A stretch of 64,000 nt of DNA from Cyanobacteria bacterium SIG27 (lineage in GTDB: Bacteria > Cyanobacteriota > Vampirovibrionia > Gastranaerophilales > Gastranaerophilaceae): positions 1-64,000 of the forward strand of contig SUTT01000005.1 of the NCBI GenBank assembly GCA_015152565.1, written 5' to 3'. Of this stretch, positions 1 through 7,727 are shown piece after piece (positions within the stretch are counted from its first letter, which is position 1; each line of letters starts with the position of its first letter). The translations under genes were made by a program, and so were the position numbers. The notes beneath the pieces were generated by a model. That model did not search any database. It saw nothing but the letters and a program-made list of their open reading frames with translations, and was not told the DNA's origin.

Positions 1-57
1 GGACGCCCAAAATTTTCTTAACGAACATTAGTGAGTTTAGAAAATGGAAGTGCCCTT

Positions 58-121
58 GGGGTATAATTGAGCAAGCGAATGACAACGAAGTGATAATGAG
101 CCTTGCGAAATACCCACAGGT
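58..121 (+). repeat. Dispersed repeat, copy 1
   Basis: This stretch contains ATAATTGAGCAAGCGAA and ends in CTTGCGAAATACCCACAGG. The same modules recur inverted at 1776-1846 and in diverged form at 29069-29140. The two outer blocks are well conserved and the middle varies, as expected of a short mobile or extragenic repeat. Confidence 0.6.
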
Positions 122-187
122 GGAAAAAATGCGTAAGTTGTGTCCACAAGAGTTTTTTTGTATAAAATGTATTATTTTACACAAATC

Positions 188-214
188 GTCACCCTGAACT
201 TGTTTCAGGGTCTT
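188..214. repeat. Short palindromic repeat (GTCACCCTGAAC type)
   Basis: The segment reads CACCCTGAACTTGTTTCAGGG, an imperfect hairpin. It resembles the GTCATTCTGAG...AATCT elements at 849-970. No gene is attached to it. Confidence 0.5.
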
Positions 215-278
215 ACAAAGTTTATTTTCTTTTTTAGGGCTTTCGCCCTAGTTTTCTTTAAAGAAACTAAAGTTTCTT

Positions 279-329
279 GTCTACTTTTCTCTTTTTTCTC
301 ATGCGCCGACGAAAAAGAGAAAAGTAGAC
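279..329. repeat. Perfect 18-bp inverted repeat
   Basis: Arms at 279-296 and 312-329 (GTCTACTTTTCTCTTTTT and its complement) enclose a 15-base loop. A smaller palindrome, AAGAAACTAAAGTTTCTT, lies just upstream near 261-278. No coding region sits close enough for either to be an ordinary terminator. Confidence 0.6.
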
Positions 330-662
330 GGAAAAGAGAAAAACACGGCTTGATTGAATGTTAGTTTCTTCTTTTTTAAATTTTTATCTACTCAAAAAAC
401 AGTCGAGAGCTTGTAATTAAGCTAATCTCATACAAAACATATATTTAATTTAAATCTAATTCTTTTTTCACAAGCTCTCTCCGATTTTTGATGTGATGAT
501 AAAAATTTAAAAAAGGCTAAATAGAATTTTCATGTGCACTTAGTGAAAAATAGTTGCGTGAGGCATGTCTGAGCGAAGCGAGTTGCCGTAAGCAATTATT
601 TTGAGCTTAGTGCACCACTAGTAACTAACAAACAAACCAAGCCCTGTTTTCTTTTCTTTTTG

Positions 663-715
663 CTTCATTTTTCTTTTCTTTGGTGGGCGGTTGAAAAAAG
701 AAAAGAAAAATGAAG
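663..715. repeat. Perfect 19-bp inverted repeat
   Basis: Arms at 663-681 and 697-715 (CTTCATTTTTCTTTTCTTT and its complement) surround a G-rich 15-base loop. The organisation matches the 279-329 hairpin, so both may belong to one family of pyrimidine-armed palindromes. Confidence 0.6.
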
Positions 716-848
716 AAGTCTGAAAGACTTGAAAAAAGATATATTTAATTTTGTATAAAATAATACATTTTATTCAATTATCAAAGTACAATTGTTATTT
801 CCTAGATTGCCACGAAAAACTTACGTTTTTCTTGCAGTGACAAGTTAC

Positions 849-970
849 GTCATTCTGAGCGTAAGCGAAGAATCTTTTATATAAAATTAAACTTTCACAA
901 GAGATTCTTCGGTCGTTTTACTCCCTCAGAATGACGATTTTAGTCATCTTGAGTGAAGTGAAAGATTTTT
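849..970. repeat. GTCATTCTGAG/AGATTCTTC repeat cluster
   Basis: GTCATTCTGAGCGTAAGCGA with AATCTT (849-876) faces an inverted partner AGATTCTTCGG...CAGAATGAC (902-936), forming a palindromic element of about 90 bases. A third, direct partial copy (GTCATCTTGAGTGAAGTGAA) starts at 943 and runs up to the stop of the prepilin-like gene. The form is that of a small non-autonomous element. Confidence 0.55.
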
Positions 971-1748
971 ATTCTTCCATAACCTCCTTTGCAAGCCACT
1001 CTTGCGCACGTTTACCAGCAACAATTTTGCCATCCCATCGAATACCATAACCAAAAGGATCTTCACCTTCATTAATACCATCAATATCTAGACAAAATAT
1101 TTTATATTGTTTATAAAGACTACCTACTGGTTTGTCTGTCCAATTACTATTCCAATTTATTTGCAATTTAAAATATATATCTTGATTGTTATTTTCTCCA
1201 TTTTCCATTACAGAAGCAAATTGTTGCAAATTTATTCCAAAAGGAATTTTTGGATTGCAATCATATAAAATAATGTTATCTGATGTTATAATTTCAGAAC
1301 CAACTGTGTTTTGTACTTCTTTGCAATTATTATCAAACTTTCTTGCAGCACTTTCGATTGTAGCCCCGCTCACCGCAGGAGATATTTGCGCTTCACCAAT
1401 ATATCCAGCTCCTCCACGCAAATCTTTACAATCGACTTTTTTAGTATTTAATACATCGGCAATTGTTTGGCATAAATATTGATTATCTCCATCATGGGTT
1501 CCATTAATTAAATCACCATTGGGTCTTGTTGTTAAATCTCCGTCAAGATAATATTCATCACTCGTCACAAGTTCACGTATTACTGTGCCTAGGGTATTAT
1601 GAACTTTTTTAAATTTCATTAGGTTTTCATCTGGCATTGATTGTCTAGCAACAGGCAAAAGAATTGCAGTTAATACACCAATGACAGTTAAGACAATCAT
1701 AACTTCAGCAAGGGTAAAACCCTTGAAATACGCACATTTTTTAACCAT
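969..1748 (-). CDS. Type IV prepilin-like / pseudopilin protein
   Basis: Probable pilin- or pseudopilin-family protein, processed by a prepilin peptidase and assembled at the inner membrane. The N-terminus MVKKCAYFKGFTLAEVMIVL shows a short basic leader, the G|FTLAE cleavage/methylation site and a hydrophobic helix; the rest is a Cys-containing periplasmic domain of about 225 residues. I chose the ATG at 1748 because AGGAG lies five bases upstream. The longer frame from 1796 reads through a dispersed repeat and delays the leader. C-terminal features (a CLDIDG segment, then DPFGYGIRWDGKI) are of the kind seen in gut Melainabacteria prepilins. No assembly ATPase or platform gene lies nearby, so the exact pilus system is unknown. 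Confidence 0.8.
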   Translation of the reverse strand: MVKKCAYFKGFTLAEVMIVLTVIGVLTAILLPVARQSMPDENLMKFKKVHNTLGTVIRELVTSDEYYLDGDLTTRPNGDLINGTHDGDNQYLCQTIADVLNTKKVDCKDLRGGAGYIGEAQISPAVSGATIESAARKFDNNCKEVQNTVGSEIITSDNIILYDCNPKIPFGINLQQFASVMENGENNNQDIYFKLQINWNSNWTDKPVGSLYKQYKIFCLDIDGINEGEDPFGYGIRWDGKIVAGKRAQEWLAKEVMEE

Positions 1749-1775
1749 AAGAACTCCTAGAGCAAAAACTACAAG

Positions 1776-1846
1776 GCTCCTGTGGGTATTTCGCAAGACT
1801 CACTTGCGCTTCGCTGTCGTTCGTTTGCTCAATTATCCTACGTCGC
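1776..1846 (-). repeat. Dispersed repeat, copy 2
   Basis: Read on the minus strand this gives GCGACGTAGGATAATTGAGC, then a variable middle, then CTTGCGAAATACCCACAGGA, matching copy 1 and copy 3. It sits just upstream of the prepilin-like start and encodes the rejected upstream extension of that gene. Confidence 0.6.
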
Positions 1847-1973
1847 CATCGTACGGTTCTCGCGCTGCGCCAAGCTCATCGCTTGCCGCTTTAGCGCTCC
1901 ACACACGGCTTACGCTTTTAATTCTAATATATATATATATTACAAGCCCTAATCAAAAATTAATTCAAAAAGC

Positions 1974-3008
1974 CTACTTTTTATATTTATCCCATCTTTC
2001 TTCAAACGCTTTAACGAGCGCTATTGCTTCATCTTGGGTATATTTATATTTTGATAAGCTAATTAAAATTCTTCCTTGCGATTCTTCAAAAAGTTTTTGT
2101 TTAATCTTATATGGATAAGTTTCGTTTCCAAGTAAAAGCCCATTATGAATTTGCTCAATTATGCAATCAATGTATTTTTGGCAATATTGCGGAATATTTG
2201 GGTGTCTTTTAATATATTCAACTAACGGCATATTTTCCCTATATCTATTTCCACTGGCGCTTGTTAATAAAAAATTACCCATAGTGTTTGCGCCACCCAA
2301 CGAAGCAGGAATAATATGTTCAATTGTAGCGGTTGAAGCAACAAAAAGTCTTCTAACTATTTCTTTTTGAGTTCTTTTAGAATATTTCACAACAAAAGCA
2401 TTTTTAGAACTTTCTGAAGTTGGAAGAAAAAGCGCTTTGTTTTTAATATCGGAAAAAATTTCTTTTTCGTTTTCTTTTGGAATAATCCCCTCTAAGGAGG
2501 CTAAGAAAACTTTTCTTTTAAAGAAATCTCTTTCATTGTTTGAGATGATAATTTGCCTGCATTTTGTTGTTTTAGCTCTAAATTCTAGCGCAGTTTTAGC
2601 GCAAAGCTTATGAGTTAATAAATCAACTTCATCTAAAACCTCTAGTTCTTCAAGCTTTAATTTAGTAAGGCAATTACCTCTTATCATCTGCAAACAATTT
2701 TTTAAGTTATCATTTGGATTTAACCCGACAAAAGCTTTAAAAATTGCAAAAATTTCTTTTTCTGTTGGGAGCATATTATCTTGATATTTTGACAATAACT
2801 CAACGCAATCGAGCGCAGTTTTGCACTTTTCAAGCTTTTTTTCAAAGTCTTTTATTGTTTCACTTGGAATGATTTCAATTCCTCGATAAGGGCAAATTAT
2901 ATTTCTTAATTTCCTTAAAGGTTTTCCAGCAGAAGTTGAACCTTCATAAGGAACATCGTAATAATATTTTAGATAATCTTGGGGAGATAAATTTTTCTTT
3001 GCAGACAT
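1974..3008 (-). CDS. HNH nuclease-like protein
   Basis: A 344-residue protein with an HNH-type core in its C-terminal half: TIEHIIPASLGG, then a conserved-looking N-x-L block and a following N-R-Y, the layout of the HNH beta-beta-alpha metal site. The N-terminal half is helical and unrecognised. Near residue 39 there is CPYRG, where many HNH relatives carry a CPYCG zinc knuckle, so the knuckle appears half lost. Likely role: DNA-cleaving enzyme, substrate unknown. It stands alone between repeats with no methylase, toxin or phage gene beside it. The ATG at 3008 has only a weak Shine-Dalgarno. Confidence 0.65.
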   Translation of the reverse strand: MSAKKNLSPQDYLKYYYDVPYEGSTSAGKPLRKLRNIICPYRGIEIIPSETIKDFEKKLEKCKTALDCVELLSKYQDNMLPTEKEIFAIFKAFVGLNPNDNLKNCLQMIRGNCLTKLKLEELEVLDEVDLLTHKLCAKTALEFRAKTTKCRQIIISNNERDFFKRKVFLASLEGIIPKENEKEIFSDIKNKALFLPTSESSKNAFVVKYSKRTQKEIVRRLFVASTATIEHIIPASLGGANTMGNFLLTSASGNRYRENMPLVEYIKRHPNIPQYCQKYIDCIIEQIHNGLLLGNETYPYKIKQKLFEESQGRILISLSKYKYTQDEAIALVKAFEERWDKYKK

Positions 3009-3095
3009 AACTGTTCTTGTTAGCTATTCTATCTTCATGATAGCAGATTTTTTGCGCTTTACAAGATTACCTGCCAAGTAACTTTGTAGAGTTTT

Positions 3096-4373
3096 TTAAT
3101 TTATTAAAACTTCTAAAGCATCTATTCCAAAAACAGGAATATTTAAATTTTCAAAAACTTTTTTTCTTTCACTATAAGAATCGTCAATAAAAAGCGAGTT
3201 TTTATCTTTAATGAAAACTGATTTTTCATCCTCTTTTTTTAAATGAATAATTTCATCAAATAAACTATCGCAAATATGAAGTTTAGCAAGAGTTTGTTTA
3301 ACATCATTCGCATGCTTTGTAATTAAGATAATCTTTTTATTTTCGTTTTTGGCTTGATATAAAAATTTAATTGCATCTGTGTTAACTTTATCGTTGAATA
3401 TGATTGTGTCATCAAAGTCAATATAGACTGTATTGTATTCTATGTTGTGTTTGTATTTTGCAAACAATGCTCTATCTATTTCTATATTGAAATTGTTTTT
3501 TATAACATCAACCTTAAAATCCATTGCATCGTATAAAGCTAGTTGTGCAAAATTAATGCCTAAGCCACGATACATTCCCATTGTTCCGGCTATTCGTGGA
3601 GCAATTTCAAGAAGTGCGAGTTTGCCATCCTTGTTTTCTTTTAATTGGAAAAACCACATTCCTCTAAATTTTATAACTGAGTTGATTTTTTCTGCAATTG
3701 CAATAAATTCTGGATTATCAACAGGATATGAATTAACGCTGATTCCGCTTTTAATTCTAGTTCTTTGCCTTCCGCCTGCAAAAAGAAGTTGCCCATATCT
3801 ATCTGTAAAACAATCGATAGTGTATTCTTTTCCTGTGAGTAATTCTGATATAACAATATTTTTATTGTTATTGTATTCTATGTCTAATTCTTTTTTGTTG
3901 TTAATTTTCTTAGCGCCTTGAGACCCTTGTCCAACATCTGGTTTAATAAAAATTGGATATTCTATATTTTCATCATCGATATTGTATGTTTTTGGGCATA
4001 AAATAGTGTCTTTAAGTATTTCATACGTTCTTTTTTTTGAGCGTGCAATTTCGCAAGTTTCAAGCGGAGAAGTTATGACTTTCGCTTTTAATTTTTCAGC
4101 ATTTTGAGCTAGTTTTAAAACAACGCTATCGTGCGCAGGAATGATAAAGTCAATTGAATATTCTTGGCAAATATTATTGATTGTAGAAATAAAATTATTA
4201 TCTTCTACATAAGGAATACCTTCTATATAGTTTTTATACACAAATTTACCATGGTCAGGCAAGCTTGAAGCTCCAAATAATTCAAAATGAATATCATTGG
4301 CTAATGCTCTATTGATTTCTAAACCTATTTCGCTTCCACAAGGGAAAACTAAAACTCGTTTTTTGTTTGTCAT
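3096..4373 (-). CDS. ATP-grasp ligase fused to HAD-type phosphatase domain
   Basis: Residues 1 to about 300 form a carbamoyl-phosphate-synthase-like ATP-grasp enzyme: an N-terminal Rossmann-like region, the nucleotide loop KPDVGQGSQGAK and the late acidic motif LLEIAPRIAG. From about residue 312 a HAD domain follows, with the nucleophile motif VYIDFDDT, motif II ILITKHA and the acidic motif FIDDSYSERK. ATP-grasp enzymes join a carboxylate to an amine or similar nucleophile; the HAD part should hydrolyse a phosphate. It is the last gene of the surface-polymer operon, so it may make or attach an amino-acid-like decoration. The substrate cannot be told from sequence. AGGAAAG precedes the ATG at 4373. 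Confidence 0.75.
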   Translation of the reverse strand: MTNKKRVLVFPCGSEIGLEINRALANDIHFELFGASSLPDHGKFVYKNYIEGIPYVEDNNFISTINNICQEYSIDFIIPAHDSVVLKLAQNAEKLKAKVITSPLETCEIARSKKRTYEILKDTILCPKTYNIDDENIEYPIFIKPDVGQGSQGAKKINNKKELDIEYNNNKNIVISELLTGKEYTIDCFTDRYGQLLFAGGRQRTRIKSGISVNSYPVDNPEFIAIAEKINSVIKFRGMWFFQLKENKDGKLALLEIAPRIAGTMGMYRGLGINFAQLALYDAMDFKVDVIKNNFNIEIDRALFAKYKHNIEYNTVYIDFDDTIIFNDKVNTDAIKFLYQAKNENKKIILITKHANDVKQTLAKLHICDSLFDEIIHLKKEDEKSVFIKDKNSLFIDDSYSERKKVFENLNIPVFGIDALEVLIN

Positions 4374-4457
4374 TTTCTTTCCTATATTGCAAAACTGTAA
4401 TTAAATATTAATTCTACTCTCTCTCTCTCTCTCTCTCTCGTTGCGTTTATAAATGTT
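4371..4457. repeat. Direct repeat copy A with (CT)11 tract
   Basis: An 87-base segment covering the 3' end of one acyltransferase, the intergenic gap and the next start codon. It is nearly repeated at 5526-5610 in the same position relative to the paralogous acyltransferase. It includes a pure 23-base CT tract at 4417-4439. Confidence 0.8.
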
Positions 4458-5528
4458 ACAAGGAACTTCTATAAAATGATATGTAGCTATTCCAAGAAAA
4501 AAAACTAAACTTAGTGCTATGCATATCTGCAACTCAGGACACGAATATACGAAATCTTTATGATATTTCCATAAAGTATTTTTTAAAATGTAATATACAA
4601 ACCAATGTGTCATAAAGAGGGAATATGAGTATTTAGAAATTTTAACCCAAAAAGAACTGTCTAATATTCTGCTTATATATCCTTGTTTTGCTACAAATAA
4701 AGTAAGTGTTAGTGCAAAAATAATAATAAAAATAATGTCATTATTATATTTAATTTTGTGAAGCATTAAATTGTTTATCATAAAAAACAAACAACAAAAT
4801 TCGCAAATTGTGAGTAAATAAGTTTTAAGGCGACAATTTGTTTGAAAAGCATTGTTACGTTCGGTTTTGTACCAAAGAGCAATAAAGTAGCCAATGCCGA
4901 CGCCTGCAAATGCTCTTAAAATTCCCAAATTGAAGATATTATTAATGTTTTCAATTTTTCCCCATATATGACCATTTGTATGACTCAGTATCAGCGTATA
5001 AGCAAAAAATATTCCAATCGCAATAAATAGATTTACATTTTTTGCTTGATAATTTTTTAATAGATAATAAAAGAGCGTTAATACAAACAACAATGATGAT
5101 ACATACCAAAATACAAAAATTGTTCCCCAAGCATTATATAGCCCTGTTCCACTAAGTCCTGCCAAGGTTATTATTGCTTCGTAAATATTAAAAGTTCCAA
5201 TTTTAAATAAAGAAGCTATAAAACATAGTAAAATAACAAAAATTAATACCGGATAAAAGCGTTTGATTTTATGTTTTATAAAATCAAGAGTTGTTTTTGT
5301 TGTATTTAATTTATAAGCAAAAAGAAAACCGGATAAAATAAAAAATAGATCCACTGCTTTTTGTCCATTTGATGTCATTATTTGCAATTTGTTGTATAGC
5401 TCAATATTGTTAAACATTGAACCAAAGCCATAATTATTGAATAAATGTAAAACTATAATGACTATGCATCCAATTATTCTTAGAAATTCTATATTATATA
5501 TTTTATTGTCTGTTTTTTTCTCTGTCAT
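4401..5528 (-). CDS. Membrane O-acyltransferase (acyltransferase family 3), copy 1
   Basis: A 375-residue multi-pass inner-membrane protein of the OafA/acyltransferase-3 family, which transfers acyl groups to extracytoplasmic sugars. Near the N-terminus are the family landmarks FLRIIG...VLHLF (conserved Arg and His) and DLFFILSGFLFAYK; about ten hydrophobic segments follow. The C-terminus runs through a CT dinucleotide tract, giving an alternating ERERERE tail. One added or lost repeat unit would change the last residues and the stop position. It is paralogous to the gene at 5557-6657 and lies in the same operon; it probably O-acylates the surface polymer. Confidence 0.85.
   Translation of the reverse strand: MTEKKTDNKIYNIEFLRIIGCIVIIVLHLFNNYGFGSMFNNIELYNKLQIMTSNGQKAVDLFFILSGFLFAYKLNTTKTTLDFIKHKIKRFYPVLIFVILLCFIASLFKIGTFNIYEAIITLAGLSGTGLYNAWGTIFVFWYVSSLLFVLTLFYYLLKNYQAKNVNLFIAIGIFFAYTLILSHTNGHIWGKIENINNIFNLGILRAFAGVGIGYFIALWYKTERNNAFQTNCRLKTYLLTICEFCCLFFMINNLMLHKIKYNNDIIFIIIFALTLTLFVAKQGYISRILDSSFWVKISKYSYSLFMTHWFVYYILKNTLWKYHKDFVYSCPELQICIALSLVFFLGIATYHFIEVPCNIYKRNERERERESRINI
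4417..4439. repeat. Dinucleotide tract (CT)11
   Basis: A pure 23-base CT run within the 3' end of the acyltransferase at 4401-5528. Dinucleotide tracts of this length are prone to slipped-strand mispairing. Confidence 0.9.
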
Positions 5529-5610
5529 TTATCTTCCCTATATTGCAAAACTGTAATTAAATATCAATTCTATTCTCTCTCTCTCTCTCTTGGTTGCGCT
5601 TATAAATGTT
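5526..5610. repeat. Direct repeat copy B with (CT)8 tract
   Basis: Near copy of 4371-4457. Both contain CTATATTGCAAAACTGTAAT, then a CT tract (here 16 bases, 5575-5590), then TTGCGYTTATAAATGTT. The two copies bracket the 4401-5528 acyltransferase gene. Confidence 0.8.
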
Positions 5611-6657
5611 TGTTAGAAACTTAGCTATCAATTTATCAAAGACAATGTAAGCAACGCTTGCAACTAAAAAATTAATTAAAAATAATATAAGCAAATGATT
5701 ACATTGGCTTGTTAAAAAATAATCCTTTGTTAGTCTCAGTGCAAAGCCTTGCCAAATATAAAATGGAAAAGTTATATTTGATAAGGTTTTTAAAATTTTT
5801 GAATTATTTAATTTTTTGCAAAAATCCCCTTTAATGCTTGCTAGAGAGTAGATTATTGCTGAAAACAAAGGAATAGTAATACAGCTGTAAAAAGTATTGT
5901 AATGTCCAAATTTTACATGAAAAAAGAAATTGTTTTTATATAAAATTGGTATCAAGGCAAATAATAAAGCAAAGCATACAATTGATGCCAAAATAGCGAA
6001 ACAATTTTTCAACTTTTCTTTTGTAATATATATCTTAGCAAGATACATCCCAATTAAAAATATTGGCAATCTATACATTGGATTGTAAAACAATCCGCCA
6101 AACTTGTATTTTGCTATAAGTATAGAACAATATACGATGAGTAAATACAATAGTACAATTACATATACATTCTTTTTGGTTGCATTTACTATTTTTGCCA
6201 AAATTGGAAAAAGCAAGTATGCAAAAAGCAAACAGGAAATAAACCAAGTCCCCCCATTTCCGGCGTATTTAAATAAAGCGGGAAAGAATGAATGAATGCA
6301 AAGAATTTCTGCCGGAATGATTGCCAGTACGAAATATTTTGAATAAAAAATAATAGTTAGTGTGTATGCAATATATTGCGGATAAATTCTTATAAGCCTT
6401 TTTGCGTAGAATTCTTTTAGTGTTGATTGTGTAAGATTTAATATTTTATCTTTATGTAAGTAGTACAACAAAAATCCTGACAACAAGAAAAAAGCGTCCA
6501 TATATATTGCGCCGGTAGATAAATTTCCATGTAAAAAAGTGCCTTTTGGTATAACCCAAATTTTGTGTAAAATTGCATGGAAAAATAGCACCATTGCACA
6601 CATGAATATTCTAAATAAGTCTATAAGTGGAAAATATTCTTTTGGTTGCTTGTTCAT
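5557..6657 (-). CDS. Membrane O-acyltransferase (acyltransferase family 3), copy 2
   Basis: A 366-residue relative of the 4401-5528 product. It has DLFRIFMCAMVLFFHAI and DAFFLLSGFLLYY near the N-terminus, followed by about ten membrane segments. The active-site Arg and His are both present. The C-terminus again runs into a GA/CT tract (Q-E-R-E-R-E tail). AGGAGACAAA precedes the ATG at 6657, a good ribosome site after a 65-base gap, so it may be translated independently of the genes upstream. It presumably transfers acetyl or another acyl group to a different position or sugar than its paralogue. Confidence 0.85.
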   Translation of the reverse strand: MNKQPKEYFPLIDLFRIFMCAMVLFFHAILHKIWVIPKGTFLHGNLSTGAIYMDAFFLLSGFLLYYLHKDKILNLTQSTLKEFYAKRLIRIYPQYIAYTLTIIFYSKYFVLAIIPAEILCIHSFFPALFKYAGNGGTWFISCLLFAYLLFPILAKIVNATKKNVYVIVLLYLLIVYCSILIAKYKFGGLFYNPMYRLPIFLIGMYLAKIYITKEKLKNCFAILASIVCFALLFALIPILYKNNFFFHVKFGHYNTFYSCITIPLFSAIIYSLASIKGDFCKKLNNSKILKTLSNITFPFYIWQGFALRLTKDYFLTSQCNHLLILFLINFLVASVAYIVFDKLIAKFLTNIYKRNQERERENRIDI

Positions 6658-6722
6658 TTTGTCTCCTGTTGTTTAAATGTTAATAATTTGTATAATTAAA
6701 AACCTGTTTTTATTTGTTGTTA

Positions 6723-7727
6723 TTATCCTAATTCTTTTAAGTGTTTGATTAATCTCTCATACATTTCATCTAGATTTACAAGCGCTTTCCAACCTAGTGT
6801 TTCAAGTTTTGATGTGTCTAGATTAATTTTTACCTCAGGATTATAGCCCCTATTTGTATTATCTATTTCAAAAACAACTTTGGTGTTTTTGTTTTCTAAA
6901 TTTTTAGCCATATCGGCGATAGATATGAAGGTATCTTTATTTGCCACATTATATGCTTGAGCAATTTCTCCTTTTGTTAAAATTGTATATATAGCTCTGA
7001 TTGCATCAGTAGTATAGCAATAATTTCTTTTTGTGTTGCCGGTTGTATGCAGAACAATATTTTCTTTGTTTATTACACTTTTAGCAAATTGTGCAAAAAC
7101 TCTATTGTCTTCTTTTGTTACACCTGCGCCAAAAGTTTGAGAAAGCCTTGCAATTTTTACTGAGACATTGTATTCTTTGGCGTAGGCAATGCATAAATTT
7201 TCTATAATTTTTTTGCTTTCAGAATAACTGCTTCGTGTATTTAATATATCAATATAGCCGTAATCGTCTTCTTTTACATTTTCCTCTGATGGAATTCCAT
7301 ACACTTCTAGAGACGATAAATAAACAACTCCTTGTGCATTTTTTTCTTTTGCAAATTCCAATACATTTTTTGTTCCATTAAGACCTGTAAGTATTGTTTC
7401 AACGGGTTTTTCTATAAAATCTTTTGAAGCAGTTATACTTGCACAATGAATTATATAATCAATATTACTATCGCAGTTTATTGGCTTGTTTATATCTTGA
7501 ATGATTAAATTCAATTTTGAATTAGTGCCAAAAAGTCTATCTGCTTTATCTTTATCGCGTACAAGCGCCAAGACATTTATATTATATGGAGCTTTTAATA
7601 GACTTAGGACGCATAGTTTTCCTATTAATCCAGTTGCACCAGTTATTAATATTGTTTTGTTATTAAAAACAGACATATCAAAATTTTTTATAATATTTTC
7701 AATGTCTTCTGCTAATACATTAGCCAT
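6723..7727 (-). CDS. NAD-dependent epimerase/dehydratase (extended SDR)
   Basis: A 334-residue Rossmann-fold enzyme with the cofactor motif ITGATGLIGK near residue 29, the catalytic serine region VYLSSLEVYG and the active-site YSESK. It acts on a nucleotide sugar or polyol precursor in the cytoplasm. Its frame overlaps the cytidylyltransferase gene by 8 bases. In other bacteria an IspD-like cytidylyltransferase next to an SDR can make CDP-ribitol (H. influenzae Bcs1 joins the two activities). A similar step is a reasonable inference here, but a plain sugar epimerase cannot be excluded. Confidence 0.8.
   Translation of the reverse strand: MANVLAEDIENIIKNFDMSVFNNKTILITGATGLIGKLCVLSLLKAPYNINVLALVRDKDKADRLFGTNSKLNLIIQDINKPINCDSNIDYIIHCASITASKDFIEKPVETILTGLNGTKNVLEFAKEKNAQGVVYLSSLEVYGIPSEENVKEDDYGYIDILNTRSSYSESKKIIENLCIAYAKEYNVSVKIARLSQTFGAGVTKEDNRVFAQFAKSVINKENIVLHTTGNTKRNYCYTTDAIRAIYTILTKGEIAQAYNVANKDTFISIADMAKNLENKNTKVVFEIDNTNRGYNPEVKINLDTSKLETLGWKALVNLDEMYERLIKHLKELG

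Larger units (their letters stand above)
1..968. other. Gene-free mosaic of hairpins and dispersed repeats
   Basis: I see no convincing gene in this stretch. It holds one copy of a dispersed repeat (about 58-121), a GTCACCCTGAA...TTCAGGGTCT hairpin (188-214), a perfect 18-bp inverted repeat (279-296 with 312-329), a perfect 19-bp inverted repeat (663-681 with 697-715), and GTCATTCTGAG-type elements between 849 and 970. The only sizeable open frame (140-364) runs through the hairpins and is low complexity. The density of palindromes suggests a landing zone for short non-autonomous repeats. Confidence 0.7.

Noticed and set aside
140-364. 74-codon open frame on the plus strand
   Set aside because: It runs straight through two hairpins, is Phe/Lys-biased and low complexity, and has no ribosome site.
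1749-1796. N-terminal extension of the prepilin-like gene
   Set aside because: It is encoded by dispersed repeat copy 2; the inner ATG has a strong ribosome site and a normal prepilin leader.
1681-2118. 145-codon plus-strand frame
   Set aside because: It is antisense to the prepilin start and the HNH gene end and crosses a dispersed repeat; composition is unlike a protein.
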